DNA of 64,000 bases from Odobenus rosmarus divergens (taxonomy: Eukaryota; Chordata; Mammalia; Carnivora; Odobenidae): positions 4,067,525 to 4,131,524 of the forward strand of contig NW_004450323.1 in NCBI RefSeq assembly GCF_000321225.1, given 5' to 3'. The translations under genes and the position numbers were made by a program. Of the stretch, positions 10,318 to 21,827 are shown piece by piece. Numbering within the stretch: position 1 is the first letter of the stretch; each line of letters opens with the position of its first letter. The notes under the pieces are model-generated. The model did not search any database. It saw nothing but the letters and a program-made list of their open reading frames with translations, and had not been told where the DNA came from.

Positions 10318-10508
10318 TTTTCTTTTTTAAGATTTTATTTATTTATTTGAGAGAGAGCATGAGCGGGGGTGAAGCGAGGGGCAGAGGGAGAGGGAGCAGC
10401 AGACTCCCCACTGAGCAGGGATCCCAACACAGGGCTCCATCCCAGGACCCCAAGATCATGACCTGAGTTGAAGGCAGATGCTTAACTGATGAGCCACCCA
10501 GGCGCCCT
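10318..10508 (-). mobile_element. Can-SINE (tRNA-Lys SINE)
   Basis: Poly(T) and TTTTATTTATTTATTTGAGAG start, and the tRNA-like end GAGCCACCCAGGCGCCCT. The flanks give a diverged duplication, ACAAAGAGCCAGTTTCT (10301-10317) against ACAAGAGGCAATTTCT (10509-10524). Confidence 0.9.
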
Positions 10509-10699
10509 ACAAGAGGCAATTTCTGAAAGGAATAACCCCAAACCTGTACCCTAAAAGAGGATACTTGATCTGAAGTAGTTAAACCCAGAAGAGGCATGAC
10601 TGTGATGATGTAATCAAATCAATTCAGTTGTTGAGCACAAAACACTATGATGCATCCTAGAGGAATAAGAGGAGGAAGATGGCTTTGTTTATTATTCTC

Positions 10700-11165
10700 C
10701 AAAGGTTCACAATGATGGAGACACAGAAAGCTATACTGATGGATCTCATGCTGTGTGAAAACCAATCTCAAAAGGTTGAATACTATATGATCCCGTTCAC
10801 ATAACCTTCTCAGCAATGATACAGATTAGTGGTGGCCAAGTGTTAGAGATAGGGGTGGGGGCAGGGCAGGGAGGTGGTGTGACTATAAAGCTATAGCTCC
10901 AGGGAGATCCTTGAGGTGATAGACTAGTTCTGTAGCCTAATTGTGTTGGTTACATGAATCTACACATGTGATACAATGGCATATAACTATACATCCACTT
11001 TATACCTGTCAATGTCAATATCCTCACTTCCATATTGTACTGTAGATACATAAAATGTAACCAACAGGGTAAACTGGGTTAAGTTAGGCACATGGGAACT
11101 CTCTGTTCTATCTTTGCAACTTCCTATGAATATATCATTATTTCAAAATAAAACATTTTTTAAAA
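10700..11165 (+). mobile_element. L1 3' end
   Basis: The motifs ACTATATGATCCCGTTCACAT, AGATTAGTGGTGGCCAAG, GTGTTGGTTACATGAATC and ATTATTTCAAAATAAAACATT, in that order, are a typical L1M 3' end with its poly(A) signal. It is 5' truncated. Confidence 0.75.
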
Positions 11166-11349
11166 GTTTACAGCAAACTACAGAACACTGTACAATTTTA
11201 AGGTGGTAGTGTGCATATCCAAGTAAATAACAAGCAAACTCATGGCACTGGATGCTTCTGGAACTTCTGGAATGTCTGCTCATCCTTTTCCATTTTTGTT
11301 GCTGTCTGGATTCCAAGATTTGGGGTTGTTATGGCTTGGGAGGTCTTGT

Positions 11350-11762
11350 CCGAAGCAATGTTTCTCAAACTTTGATGTGCATGTGAATCCTCTGAGGATC
11401 TTGTTAGAATGCAGATGGTCTCCCACCAGTGGTCTGGGTGGGGCCTGAGATCAGGACCAAGATTAGGGTGAGGTGAGAGGGGTAGGATCGTTCAAGTGCA
11501 GGGTCAGATCCTGTCTTCATTTAAAATTATTTTACTTTGCTCATCATAGATTTTTTTTGCATTAATTTTTCCTTTTTAAAAAATGCTATTTATCTCCATT
11601 ACCGAGTTTAGGGGTGCTCCCTTAAATTTTGCCCCAGAGGGAGTTATCCCCTTGGGCCTCACACTACTCCCAGCCCCTCCTGAGAGTCAGCATTTCTTAA
11701 CCAGCTCCCAAATGAGACCAATGCTGCTGGTCTATAGACTACATTTTGAACAGCAAGGGACT
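11350..11762 (+). mobile_element. MER5A relic split by about 225 bp
   Basis: The left part (11350-11460) reads TGTTTCTCAAACTTTGATGTG ... GTCTGGGTGGGGCCTGAGAT. The right part (11690-11762) reads GCATTTCTTAACCAGCTCCC ... GACTACATTTTGAACAGC. These are consecutive pieces of MER5A. The segment between them (about 11461-11689) is a separate insertion of a family I do not recognise, containing GGGGTGCTCCCTTAAATTTTG. Confidence 0.7.
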
Positions 11763-12564
11763 AAAGACAGGGGGTGCAGCCCCTGCAACATTAGGGTACC
11801 CACAAAAGAAGCTCTCCTCCCTCCCCAACTCCACTACCACCTCCACTTCGCATGATGAGGGCATTTCTGGACATTGGCAGGTAGTCCACTGGTAGAGCAA
11901 TAGCTAGGGCCCTGGAATTTAATTTCATGCCACGCTTCCCAAGATGTAGTCTATTTTTGTCCCTCAGCTCTGCCCCAGGAACAAGCCAAATCCCTCTAAC
12001 ATTTTATACTCAGGTCCAACCTGTCCTCCATCTGGTCTACCCTCCTTGCTCCTGTAGTCACAGAGGAAGAGCCCAGGGCCACTGGTGGCATTGCCGTGTC
12101 CTTGCCCTCCTCAACACCCTGATGATCCATGTGTCTCACAACTCATTCCAGGCCACTTTGAGCCAGGTAAATCTCCGCTCCTGACAGCCTATGCTAGACC
12201 CCCGAGCCACGCACGGACACAACACAGATGATTTGTCCATTAACTGTAATTCATGAGACAGACATGTCTCGTCTGCCTCCTGGCTACTCAGTGAAACCAG
12301 CTGATGTGTGTAATCTACTCTCCCCTTCCAGAGAGTTAATGGAGGAAACAGTGTGGTCAGGGCATCGATACTAACACAATTTTTCCTTTTCAGCTGCAAT
12401 TAGAAATGACCCTTTCTGAGTTGTATTCACAGCTAGAGCTGCCTGAATTTTCCTTGTTTGTGAATTTCACAAAGGTGATCTGGATTTGTAAACATCCTAA
12501 ATTTTAGAATGTTTATTGGATAATAAAGGAAGGAACCAAGCAGGGTTATTCCTGCCCAGGGGTT
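11763..12564. other. Intron 1, unassigned
   Basis: Unique-looking DNA without coding or repeat signatures I can name. Confidence 0.4.
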
Positions 12565-12583
12565 GAAAATGGTTTTTCTTTTA

Positions 12584-12788
12584 TTTTTTTAATTTTTTTT
12601 TAAAGATTTTATTTATTTGAGAGAGAGAATGAGAGACAGAGAGAGAGCGCATGAGAGGGGGGACGGTCAGAGGGAGAAACAGACTCCCCGCCGAGCAGGG
12701 AGCCCAATGCGGGACTCGATTCCGAGACTCCAGTATCATGACCTGAGCTGAAGGCAGTTGCTTAACCGACTGAGCCACCCAGGCCCCC
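12584..12788 (-). mobile_element. Can-SINE with 19-bp target-site duplication
   Basis: Flanked by perfect direct repeats GAAAATGGTTTTTCTTTTA at 12565-12583 and 12789-12807. The order is poly(T), TTATTTATTTGAGAGAG, a GA-rich body, TCATGACCTGAGCTGAAGG and GAGCCACCCAGG, i.e. a full-length minus-strand copy. Confidence 0.97.
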
Positions 12789-12839
12789 GAAAATGGTTTT
12801 TCTTTTAAAGGAACCATCCCTGTGGCCTACCACACTGAA

Positions 12840-13140
12840 CCTTGGGCATTCCTTAACAAAAATTTAGTGAGCATTTATTACGTTCAAGGCTTTGTGCCAG
12901 GTGCTGTGGGGGACACAGAGAAGTAAAAGACACAGTCCCCACTTCCAAGGATCGTGGATTTTTGACAGAGGGACACAGCACTCTCTGCTTAGATAACGGA
13001 CACAAAGCTGAAAAACAGCACCATTCCGTGCTATAGGACTTCAGGGGTAGGGAGTGATCCCAATGGGACAGAGTAGCCTGGGAAGCTTTCCTAGAACAGA
13101 TGAGACTTGAGCTGGGTCCTGGGAGCAGAGAAGAGGAAGG
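12840..13140 (+). mobile_element. Ancient mammalian interspersed repeat, family not assigned
   Basis: GTGAGCATTTATTACGTTCAAG, TGCCAGGTGCTGTGGGGGAC, CAGTCCCCACTTCCAAGG and GAGACTTGAGCTGGGTCCTG form a recurring order that also appears at 33745-34300, 43930-44270, 56430-56610 and 62990-63330. It is old and diverged. Confidence 0.45.
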
Positions 13141-13657
13141 TGTATTAACTGTGTCTTTTTATTTTTCTTTTTTCTGAGGCCGACATCTGGGGCCTCCCAG
13201 GGTTAGCCAGTTCCTAAAGATAGTAAACAACTCACCCTAGAGCAGGCCTTTCAAATGCAAACTAACCAATCCAGAGCCCATACCCCCAACTACCCGCTCG
13301 GTGTGGCGCTCATGCTCAGTGCCACTATCCACCTGCCCTAATCACCCCAGGGCCAGGTACCAGACACCTAGGGACAGCTTATATGTCACAGAGCCACAGA
13401 AATTAATCAGACTAGCCAGTCATAAGCCTGATTACCCTTCCTCCTGGCTTCCTCCCTGCAGTAACCACAATAAAGTCTCTGGCCCCTGTTTCCCCAACTC
13501 TCTCACCCTCCTGACTGGTGCTTCCCCATGTGCCTCCCCCCCCCCCCCCCCGAAGCACAGCATGTCCTCTGTTGGGATCTGTGAGTATCACTACCTTTTC
13601 AGTAACGTTCGACTCCGGACCTGTTGGCTTTGCCGCACAGTAAAACACACATTTTAA
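13141..13657. other. Intron 1, with poly(C) tract
   Basis: Contains a 16-bp C run at 13536-13551. The rest is not assigned. Confidence 0.45.
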
Positions 13658-13668
13658 AACAGAAGGAA

Positions 13669-13868
13669 TATGGGAACCCCTGGGTGTCTCAGTCAGTCAA
13701 GTGTCTGTCTTCGGCTCAGGTCATGATCCCAGGGTCCTGGGACTGAGCCCCATGTCAGGCTCCCGACTCATCAGGGAGCCTGCTTCTCCTTCTCCCCACT
13801 GCTCGTGCTCTTTCTCTCTCTATCTCTCTCTCAAATAAATAAATAAAATCTTAAAAAAAATAAATAAC
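13669..13868 (+). mobile_element. Can-SINE
   Basis: The head CCTGGGTGTCTCAGTCAGTCA is followed by TCAGGTCATGATCCCAGGGTC, a CT-rich body and an AAATAAATAAATAAAATCTT tail. Direct repeats AACAGAAGGAA lie at 13658-13668 and 13869-13879. Confidence 0.95.
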
Positions 13869-13879
13869 AACAGAAGGAA

Positions 13880-16054
13880 GAAACTCATTCCAGGGGATGT
13901 TAGCAGATGGACTGAGTCAGGAATGGAACCTCCAGGTTCCACTGAGCTCTATGGCTTGGCTTTCTTTGCTTGAGAAGCAATGGTACCATTTCCATGCCTT
14001 GTCACGGAGGGTGTCTCACCCTGGAGCACCTTCCTGGATCTCCTCCTACTCCCAGACCCTCCGGTCCCAATGTGTTTGGGAAGCAGCGTGCTGGGTGATC
14101 ATGTTTCCCTGGGTGGGTGAAACAGTCAATCATACCAGGTCCTCTCTCTTCAAGATGTCCAGCCTAAGCCAGAAGTGTTCAAGTGAGCTTCCCACTTGAA
14201 TCTGAAGCAAGTGTGAAAAGGAGTATGGTCCCTGAGCTTGATCCATGAGTGAGACCATGGGAGCCCACTGGATCACCACTAGCTGAGTGGGCTGCGGCCC
14301 CCTATAATAAGTGCAGGCTAGTTATGGACTTAGTCTCCATGAGGAGCGACTGGTTTAGCCCTTTTCAGGAGCTGGCCAGCCCTGCCCCCAGCCAGCCATC
14401 TACAAACGCTTGCCACCATCCCTCAGCAGAGCTGGTGGGGAAGATGCACATTCACCAGTGCAATGGTCTCTCCTCTCCTACACACCCAGGACTCTTAACT
14501 ACCCGAGAAGCAGTGAAATAGGGAGCCTCTTGGGATTATGAGAGCACAGCTTGTGCTCTTCGCCTGCTTACTCCTGTCTCTCTGACTCAGGAAAGCTACA
14601 TTTCCCAAGGCGATGATAGGGTGCCGCGATCTGGCGTGTTCTTCCGCGCGGTCTCTGTGGCCAGCGGCTGACCAGAAGAAGATGTGGGCTGGGTGTGGAT
14701 GCGTGTGGGGGTCAGACTGAAGCCCCTGGCCAGACTCATGCGCAGAGCAGCCCAGCAAACCCCGAGAAGCTCCCCTGGACGCAGAGAGTCTGGTTCTCTC
14801 GACCATCTGTCTACTCCCACCATCTGCCCCCCCATCTGCCCCCCCATCTGCCCCCATCTCCGGTGCACGCACCTCGGGTTGTCTTAATTCACCAGAGAAG
14901 GCAACAAATGCTTCCCAGAACCCCCTGCATGCCTGGATTTCCCCTAGTTCCTGGGTTTTCATCCATTTGTCTGGCTAGCACAGTTCCTCTCTCATTACTG
15001 CTCATCCTATTTGCTCCGCGACCTCTAGCTTGGCAGAATGTGTGTCCCTTCGTCTTCACTGCTAGGAAATGATTTATGACCGTCAGTTCCACAACCGTCA
15101 CTCTGACAGACCGTGCCGGGGTGAACCTCTCATATGTCCCAGCGGCTCCGTGCCACCTTCGACGTCTGGCCTCCCCATCTGAATCCTCTCCACTGGAAAA
15201 GCTCCCCAGATCCCTGTCCCTCGCTCTTTCCAAACCACGCTTCTGGGAATTCACCCGTTATTGAAAACGATTTTTTTTTTCTATGTATTTCTCCAGAAAG
15301 AGAAAGCTAAATATATATGTAAAAAGATAGCATGAACTGGTTTCCCCTTCAGTAAGACTCATAAACACATGGGGAAATTATTTTACAAACCCACAGCCTG
15401 TAATACTAAATATAACTGTGTGGGTTGGTGGGGGGAGAGGGGAAAGTGTGGGGAAAGGTATAAAGACAGAAGAGCACACATGATGTTAAAAAAAAAAAAA
15501 ACAAAACACCCCACCGTGGCTTCACATTAGTGATGAGTCTGTCACGGGCATGGAATCTAGCTCTATTTTTAACCACACGTCTGTTATTTCACACTGGATG
15601 AACCATTAACCTTTTTGAATACAAGTTCACCATACAGGTTTCTTATTTAGGGTTAATTCAGGCTCTGAAGTAGAGTTTATCTAGGAAATTGCTTTGCTTT
15701 TGTCTCGTAAAACAAGTGGGGAACATCAGGCAGAGAAGGCTCCCTTTTGGAAGGATGTGGTCCTGCTGAGGCTCTCCTGCAGGGAGCACACAGGACGAGA
15801 CTGCTTAATGGTTAGAAGTTGCTTTCCCCCTAGGAATGCGATTGGGAAAACACTGTTTCCCTTCCAACTTTCTTACGTGTGCTCATCTTCCCTCTCCACT
15901 TTCCCAAGAACCAGTAGAAGTATCTTCCTGGATCAAGGGCGCCCCCGGCTAGGGGCAACCAACTCTCCAGGCTTGCCTGGAACTTTCCTACTTTCAACAC
16001 TGACGTTTCCACAACCTGTTAGTGCTCATAGTCCCCTGCAAACTGAGATGAGAA
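13880..16054. other. Intron 1, long stretch without named repeats
   Basis: About 2.2 kb of mostly unique sequence. 14590-15250 has a mild CpG excess and several open frames in both directions, none with a recognisable domain. A short tandem array lies at 14821-14860 and poly(A) at about 15487-15500. Confidence 0.4.
14821..14860 (+). repeat. Short tandem array, 12-bp unit
   Basis: About 3.3 copies of CATCTGCCCCCC, with a degenerate unit upstream (CATCTGTCTACTCC). It is translated in one minus frame as repeated GGQM, which is not a gene. Confidence 0.85.
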
Positions 16055-16502
16055 GTGTGGTGTGCTGAACGACAGCCCTCCAAAGAAGTCCACGTCCTAA
16101 TCCCTGGAACCTGGAAATATGTCACCTGAATGTGGCAAGAAGGACTTTGCAGGTGTGACTTAGATTAAAGACCTCATCTCAAGATGAGGAGATGATCCTG
16201 GATGCTCCAGGTGGGTCCGATGTGATCACAGAGAGAATGCAGGAGGGTCAGACCCAGAGATGTGACAATGGAAGCAGAGAGCATTGAGGGGTTTGAAGTT
16301 GGAGGAAGGGACCTCATGACAAGGAATGTACCTGTCCTCTGGAAGCCGGGAGAGGAAAGGAAGCAGATCTCCCCTAGAGCTTCCAGGAACTATAAGATAA
16401 TAGTTTTAGGACTTTCAGAAGTATAAGATAATAAATGTGTATTGCTTCGAACCAACAAGTTTGTGGTAACTGATTGCAGTAGCAGCAGGAAGCTAATACC
16501 GT
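16055..16502 (+). mobile_element. MLT1-type LTR (ERVL-MaLR)
   Basis: Diagnostic order: AGTCCACGTCCTAATCCCTGG, AACCTGGAAATATGTCACC, GACTTTGCAGGTGTGAC, GGGAGAGGAAAGGAAGC, ATAAGATAATAAATGTGTATTG, AACAAGTTTGTGGTAACTG and a CAGCAGGAAGCTAATACC end. A solo LTR with no internal genes. Confidence 0.8.
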
Positions 16503-16814
16503 GGTCACCCTACCCATCGCGTGAATCAGTGTGCCCAGGGAACCCGTGAGTCACTCCATCTTGTTTTGCATGCACTGAACCAAAGAACAAGTACCAACTC
16601 CTGCAGAAGTGGAGAGAGGAAATCAGCTCAAAGAAAATGTATCATGCGTTGGACTGGTTCACAGTTGCAGAAAGGACATGGTTTTAAAGTTTCATTGGTA
16701 TTTCAGAATTTTCTCTTTGAAGAAACCTGTAAGTAAAGAAGTGTACGATAACCTATGAACTACCAAAAATCAAGCCTTTGAAATTCCTGAAATTAAGTCA
16801 CAGCCCCCCTCGTT

Positions 16815-17000
16815 GGCAACCTAAGTCTGGGTTCAAATCCTGCTCCAGGCATGACTAGCTGGGTGACCTTGGGTTAGTTACCCAAATGCTCTGGCTGCTG
16901 ACACATCTTTAAACTAGAGATAATATGATCCAACTTCACAGGGTTGTGAAGTAACAGACGTGAAAAGCAGCATAACACCAGCACCCAGGAGACATTGGCC
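16815..17000 (+). mobile_element. MIR SINE
   Basis: CTGGGTTCAAATCCTGCTCC, TAGCTGGGTGACCTTGGGTTAG and TTCACAGGGTTGTGAAG are the MIR box B, core and 3' motifs. Confidence 0.75.
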
Positions 17001-17594
17001 ATCCATACTTTTCTTTCTTGGAGAAGTTCAACAATTCCTTTGGAGAGGAAGGTTATGAGATAATGGAAAATATATATATTGGTCTCTGCCCCTGGTTCCT
17101 GGCACAGAGCTCCTAAAACCATTGCAGATTCCTAAGTGATAAGAGTACTGGATGCATCTATTGTTCTGAAAATTGGTCTTTGAGCCCTATTCCTGACATA
17201 CAGTTCCAACATCCCTTGGAATTTCCTGCATGATAGCAGTGTCTTTTGTTCTAAATGAGATGACTCTTGGTGCTCCTGGATGGGAGCTGGTCACCAGAAA
17301 GACCAACCCATGATCAGAAGCTTGGAATTTTTAGCCCTCTCTTCCTACCCTTCGATCCACCAGAGAGGGAAGAGGGGGCTGGAAATGGAGTTAATATTTA
17401 ATCATGCTGATGTGAAGAAGCCTCCATAAAATCCCAATAGTAGGGCGTTCAGAGAGCTTTGAACACAACAAGGGGAGGGTGACACATCTGGACTCCATGG
17501 GGACAGAAGCTCCTAAGCTTGGGATCCTCCCAGACCTCACCCTGTCTCTTCTTCTGTATCCTTTACCATATCCTTTAATAAGCTGGTAAATAGA

Positions 17595-17792
17595 TGGACT
17601 CTGAGAAACAAACTGAGGGTTCTAGAGGGGAGGGGGGGTGGGGGGATGGGTTAGCCTGGTGATGGGTATTAAAGAGGGCACGTACTGAATGGAGCACTGG
17701 GTGTTATACGCAAACAATGAATCATGGAACACTACATCAAAAACTAATGATGTAATGTATGGTGACTAACATAACATAATAATAAAAAAAAA
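17595..17792 (+). mobile_element. Carnivore L1 3' end, heavily 5'-truncated
   Basis: About 198 bp of L1 3' UTR (GGTTAGCCTGGTGATGGGTA, GGAGCACTGGGTGTTATACG, GAATCATGGAACACTACATC) ending in poly(A). Direct repeats AAGCTGGTAAATAGA (17580-17594) and AAGCTGGCAAATAGA (17793-17807) differ at one base, showing a true target-primed insertion into the older LTR. Confidence 0.93.
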
Positions 17793-17945
17793 AAGCTGGC
17801 AAATAGAGGTAAGTGTTTCCCTGAGTTCTGTAAGCCACACTAGCAAATTAATCAAACTCAAGGAGGGATCTTTAGGACCTCTGATCTATAGCCAGTTGGT
17901 CAAAAGCACAGGTGACAAACCTGGGCTTGCTCCTGGCTCCTCAGA

Positions 17946-17969
17946 TGTGTGTGTGTGTGTGTGTGTGTG
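17946..17969 (+). repeat. (TG)12 microsatellite
   Basis: Twelve TG units inside the LTR remnant, likely polymorphic. Confidence 0.95.
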
Positions 17970-18160
17970 AGTAAGGGGCGAGGGGCCACACTTGTGAGAC
18001 TGAGCCCTTACCTGTCTCCGGGTAGATACTGTCAGAATTGAGTTAAATTGTAGGGCACCCAGCTGGTGTCACAGAGGATTGATTGTCTTGGGGAAAAACC
18101 TCCGCACGACAGGTGACCAGAAATGTCCGAAGTGCGAGCATTTTGCACAAGGAGTAAAGG

Positions 18161-18929
18161 AGACACCCAGGGAAGAGACTCCTAGTAGGAAAGAACTGAG
18201 TTTTTCCCTATGCAGGGAGGTGGAAAATGGAGGTTTTTTCTTATTACAAAAGTGAAGGTGGGACAGGAAAAATTGAAAAACTCTTTTTAAAAAAATATAC
18301 AGCTTGCCATTGTGGGGGCATCAAGTATCAGAAAGCTTCCTTTGCTCCTAATGCTCTTGGTGTCCCCGATGAGTCATTTCTCGTGGTGCTTGCAGCCGCT
18401 GGTCCTGCCCTCCGGTAGATAGCGGATGTGGCCCTCTGGGCTTGAGCAGCCGTTTCTGGAGACCGAGTGTCTGCCTGTTCCCAGACCCTGATCTCCCGTC
18501 CTTCGGTGCAACCAAACAAAGGGTTCTGAGCAATGCCAGAGAAGCCAAGACTGGGGGTGGGGGCCTGCTGCACTTGGGCAGATTTCGGCTCTGTTCAATC
18601 GGAGCTGAGCGGCCAGGATGGTTTGGATGATGGATGGGGGAGAATGCTGCATGCCGGAAATGTCAGGCTGGCCCACGGCTCTCCAGGTTATTGATCGCGC
18701 TCTGCTGGCGGCTGGACAGAGGGCCTTTCTGCGGCGATGGATGAGACCGCTTTCAGAGGCTTCATTTGTCTTCGGGAGCTTTCAGAGCTCACAGAGGCTT
18801 TCGCTTCTTCTCCCCAAGCTGACCTGGAGGCATGACTCCAAGGGACACCAGCAGGAAATGATCCTAAAATGGCCTTTAGGCTCATGATGTGAAAGCCGAT
18901 ACCTCTGTCGTATATCCTTTAAGGCAACA
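18161..18929. other. Intron 1, unique with moderate GC
   Basis: 18340-18850 has scattered CpG and an AP-1/MARE-like GATGAGTCAT at 18369-18378. No coding evidence. Confidence 0.35.
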
Positions 18930-19440
18930 TTTTTTTAAAAATGATACTAATTAGTGTCAGTGAGAATGAGGGAAGTGTGTACTCTAACACACCATTGGTG
19001 GGAGTATAAATTGATTGCCTTTTAGGAAAGCAATGTGGCAGTGAGCATCTATCAAAATGACAAATGGGCATAACCTTTGACCTGGCAATTTCACTTCCAG
19101 GGATCTTTAGTACAGAAAAAATCCGCGCATGTGCACAGAAGTGTGTCCAAAAGGATGGTTCACTTCAGCATCATTTGTAATAGTAAAAAATCAGAAATAA
19201 ATGTGGCAGCCATCAGACAAATTATGGTACGTACACCTAAAGGAATATTACATAGCCATTAAAAAGAATGGACTAGGCTTATTCATTCTGACATGGGAAG
19301 GTCTCTAAGACACATTGTTAAAAAAAAAAAGTCAACAACGGATTTTGAAAAAAAAATTCAAGTCACAGAATACTACGTATAGTATGGTGACATTTGACTA
19401 AAACTACATGCATGTAAAATTATTTCAGATAGTGATAATA
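18930..19440 (+). mobile_element. L1 3' part
   Basis: CACCATTGGTGGGAGTATAAAT, GGCAATTTCACTTCCAGGG, GCATCATTTGTAATAGTAAA, ATTACATAGCCATTAAAAAG and GACATTTGACTAAAACTAC are the ORF2 3' end and 3' UTR of an old L1. The frame is destroyed. Confidence 0.85.
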
Positions 19441-19745
19441 AGAGCAGTGAAGAAAAATGGGCAGAGAGGGTGGAGACTGGGTGGTTGTGGGTGGGCTTCT
19501 CTGTGGAGGTGACGTGGAGGCAGAGAAGTGAATGACAGGGCATCAGCCACACAAAGATCAGGAGGGAGAGTGTGGCAGATCATGGGGTGCAGTGGGTACA
19601 AAGTCCCAAAGGCAGAAGAGCCAAGCTGGTGCTGAAGTCAGGGAGGCAGGAGGGAGACCAACCCTGAAGGGCCTTGGGAGCAGGGAAGACGTTTAGGATT
19701 TTATTTTAAGCCCTTGGAAGGTTGTAAGCAGGAGAACAATATTTT
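19441..19745 (+). mobile_element. Ancient interspersed repeat, family not assigned
   Basis: CCTGAAGGGCCTTGGGAGCAG, TTAGGATTTTATTTTAAGCCC and AAGGTTGTAAGCAGGAGAAC match the GGCCTTG...GGATTTTATTCTGAG...GAGCAGG pattern of a common old repeat. Confidence 0.4.
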
Positions 19746-21000
19746 TTGAAATGTTTGAAATTTTGACTATTTTGCAATTTTCAAAAATGTGCAAGTACAT
19801 TTGTCTCTTGGGTGGAAAATGAGTTGAGGGGGAGCAAGAACGGAGGGAATGAAACCACTTAGGTGATCCATGAGTCCAGGAAAGACATGATGGTCATGAA
19901 CTTGCAAATGGCCAGGTCTCCCATCATTTACCTCTGAAGGAGCTACAGTAATCGATTGGCATCTTTCAAAGTGTTGGATAACTAAGACATTATTTTAAAA
20001 AGTAGGAAGGCCTACATGAAGGAGAGAGTAATATTACAGTAGAATTAAGTTTTGTGATAGCTGATTTATTATGAAGATTATTTTGTGAGGACCATATTTG
20101 ACTTGGTCAAATCCCTTCCCCAGAACATGGCTGTGTATTCAACAACCTGATATAATATTGTTAGTTTATGAAATAAGTAGCAATACTGCTCTCCCAAACC
20201 CAAGAGTTGAAAGCAGACCCCAAGAGTTATGAAAACCTGTGCAAAATTCCTAAGTAACCAGTAAGTCCCATATTCTCGTGCTTTTAAGGTGTATCATGCA
20301 TGTGTTTAAGCATACTTATCTCTCTGGTTTTTGTTCCTTTTTTTTTTAGCTGAAGTTACAGTGCCCCCTAGAAGACCAGACTTGATATTCTCATCCTGAT
20401 TTTAGGCCCAGCAAGTATTTTTTCTTGGATGAACCTTCTCAGCACTTTCCTGAAAATGTAGGGTGGACACCTGAAGACTCATGGAAATTCACCCTGGGCA
20501 GTCCACAGCGCTGCTCTTGGAATATACAAGATGAGCTTTGTGACCTTCTACCGGGAGGGCAGTTCTAATTACAGAGCAAAGAGAGAGACTGCCAGGAGCA
20601 GGCAAATCTGCAGCCAACCTGGGCGGGGCCCAGATGGACATTCCCTAACATTCTTAAGATGCCGTATTTCTAATTATTCAAAGACCTTGGCCTGGCAATC
20701 TGGATCTTACTATCTCTGGGTCGGCTTTCTGTACTGCCCTGATCCTGAGACTGCTCTCAAAAACTCCTGTGTGAACAGCCGGTGCAGAATATGACACAAT
20801 CCTAAGACTTTAAATCTAGCACCTGGAGTAATACCATAAACCGTGTCTTCCAGAATGCCTTACCCCTCAGGTCACAACTGTTTCTCTTCGCTCCATCAGC
20901 TTAAGCTGAATCAAATGCCTTTAGCTTCTTCTGGTTTCCCAAGAAGAACAGGAAGACCCCTATTCTTAAGGAAGTTCTAGATCAGCTCACAACTGGGTTG
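19746..21000. other. Intron 1, no confident element
   Basis: AT-rich, partly L1-like at its left edge. The CTGGTTTTTGTTCC with a T run near 20330-20350 followed by GCTGAAGTTACAG is not a supported acceptor, since no conserved peptide follows on the plus strand. Confidence 0.35.
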
Positions 21001-21182
21001 ATTTTGCTCTCTGGGGGACACTTGGCAAGTCTGGAGACAATTTTGGTTGTTGCTGTTGGAAGGGGGTTGCTACCGGCTTTTAGCTGGTAATGGCCAGGAT
21101 GCTGCTTAACATCCTACAATGCTCAGGACAGCCTCCATAACGAAGAATTATCTGGTCCAACAGTGCCCAGATTGAGAAACTA
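21001..21182 (-). mobile_element. MER20-like hAT MITE
   Basis: GACACTTGGCAAGTCTGGAGAC, GGTAATGGCCAGGATGCTGC, ACATCCTACAATGCTCAGG and CCAGATTGAGAAAC are the reverse complement of the same non-autonomous hAT family seen split at 52411-52955. Confidence 0.65.
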
Positions 21183-21624
21183 GGTTCCAGATAAATAAAA
21201 CAAGGCCTCCGTCTGAAAGGTAAAATGGAAACGAATGATGCTAACATAGGTGGAAGAATTATAGCCCCAAGAGAAGAAAAACAAGGGCGCTGGGATTTCA
21301 GAGTCCACCTTTCCACCCCTTCTAGCACAAGGGCCTGTTACTAGGGAAAGTGACCAAGTCAAATACCATTATGACAAAAAGCCCCACACGATGAAAGGAT
21401 TTCCAAGAGATCCAGCAGGGTTGTAAAAGACGAGTCCTGCGGTTTGTGCTCCCGGCAAGAGGCTACACAGAGAGACTTGCCTCTGCTTGAGTGAAGGACG
21501 GTGATCTGGACAAGTTCCTGCTCACCTGCCTTCTTCCTCTCTATCTGCTCCCTTCCCTTTGCTTTTATAGCCTCTGGAGTCACGCATCTAAGCTTCAAAA
21601 ACCCCTGAGCTGACAGAATGAATG

Positions 21625-21817
21625 AAATTTTTTAAAAATATTTTATTTATTTGTTTGACAGAGAGAGAGAGAGAGCACAAACAGGGGGAGCAGGAGAGTG
21701 AGAAGCAGGCTCCCTGCTTAGCAGGGAGCCTGATGCAGGGCTCGATCCCAGGACCCTGGGATCATGACCTGAGCTGAAGGCAGACGCTTAACCATCTAAG
21801 CCACCCAGGCACCCGTT
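21625..21817 (-). mobile_element. Can-SINE
   Basis: Complete minus-strand copy with direct repeats AGAATGAATG at 21615-21624 and 21818-21827. The body has CTCCCTGCTTAGCAGGGAGC, an internal hairpin typical of arctoid copies. Confidence 0.95.
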
Positions 21818-21827
21818 AGAATGAATG

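Larger units (their letters stand above)
17130..18160 (+). mobile_element. Retroviral-type LTR remnant, interrupted
   Basis: Contains CCTCCATAAAATCCCAATAG (TATA-like), CCTTTAATAAGCTGG (poly(A) signal region), CCCTGAGTTCTGTAAGCC, AGCCAGTTGGTCAAAAGCAC, AATTGTAGGGCACCCAGC and ACAGGTGACCAGAAATGTCC, the layout of a eutherian ERV LTR. A young L1 end (17595-17792) and a GT microsatellite interrupt it. The exact family and both ends are uncertain. Confidence 0.5.

Noticed and set aside
14821..14860. Regularly spaced CATCTGCCCCCC units considered as a CRISPR or coding repeat
   Set aside because: Contiguous 12-bp tandem repeat without spacers in a mammalian intron. An ordinary minisatellite.
16055..16502. 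Possible exon, because part reads as open frame
   Set aside because: The sequence follows an MLT1 LTR from end to end, matching the second copy at 40013-40465.
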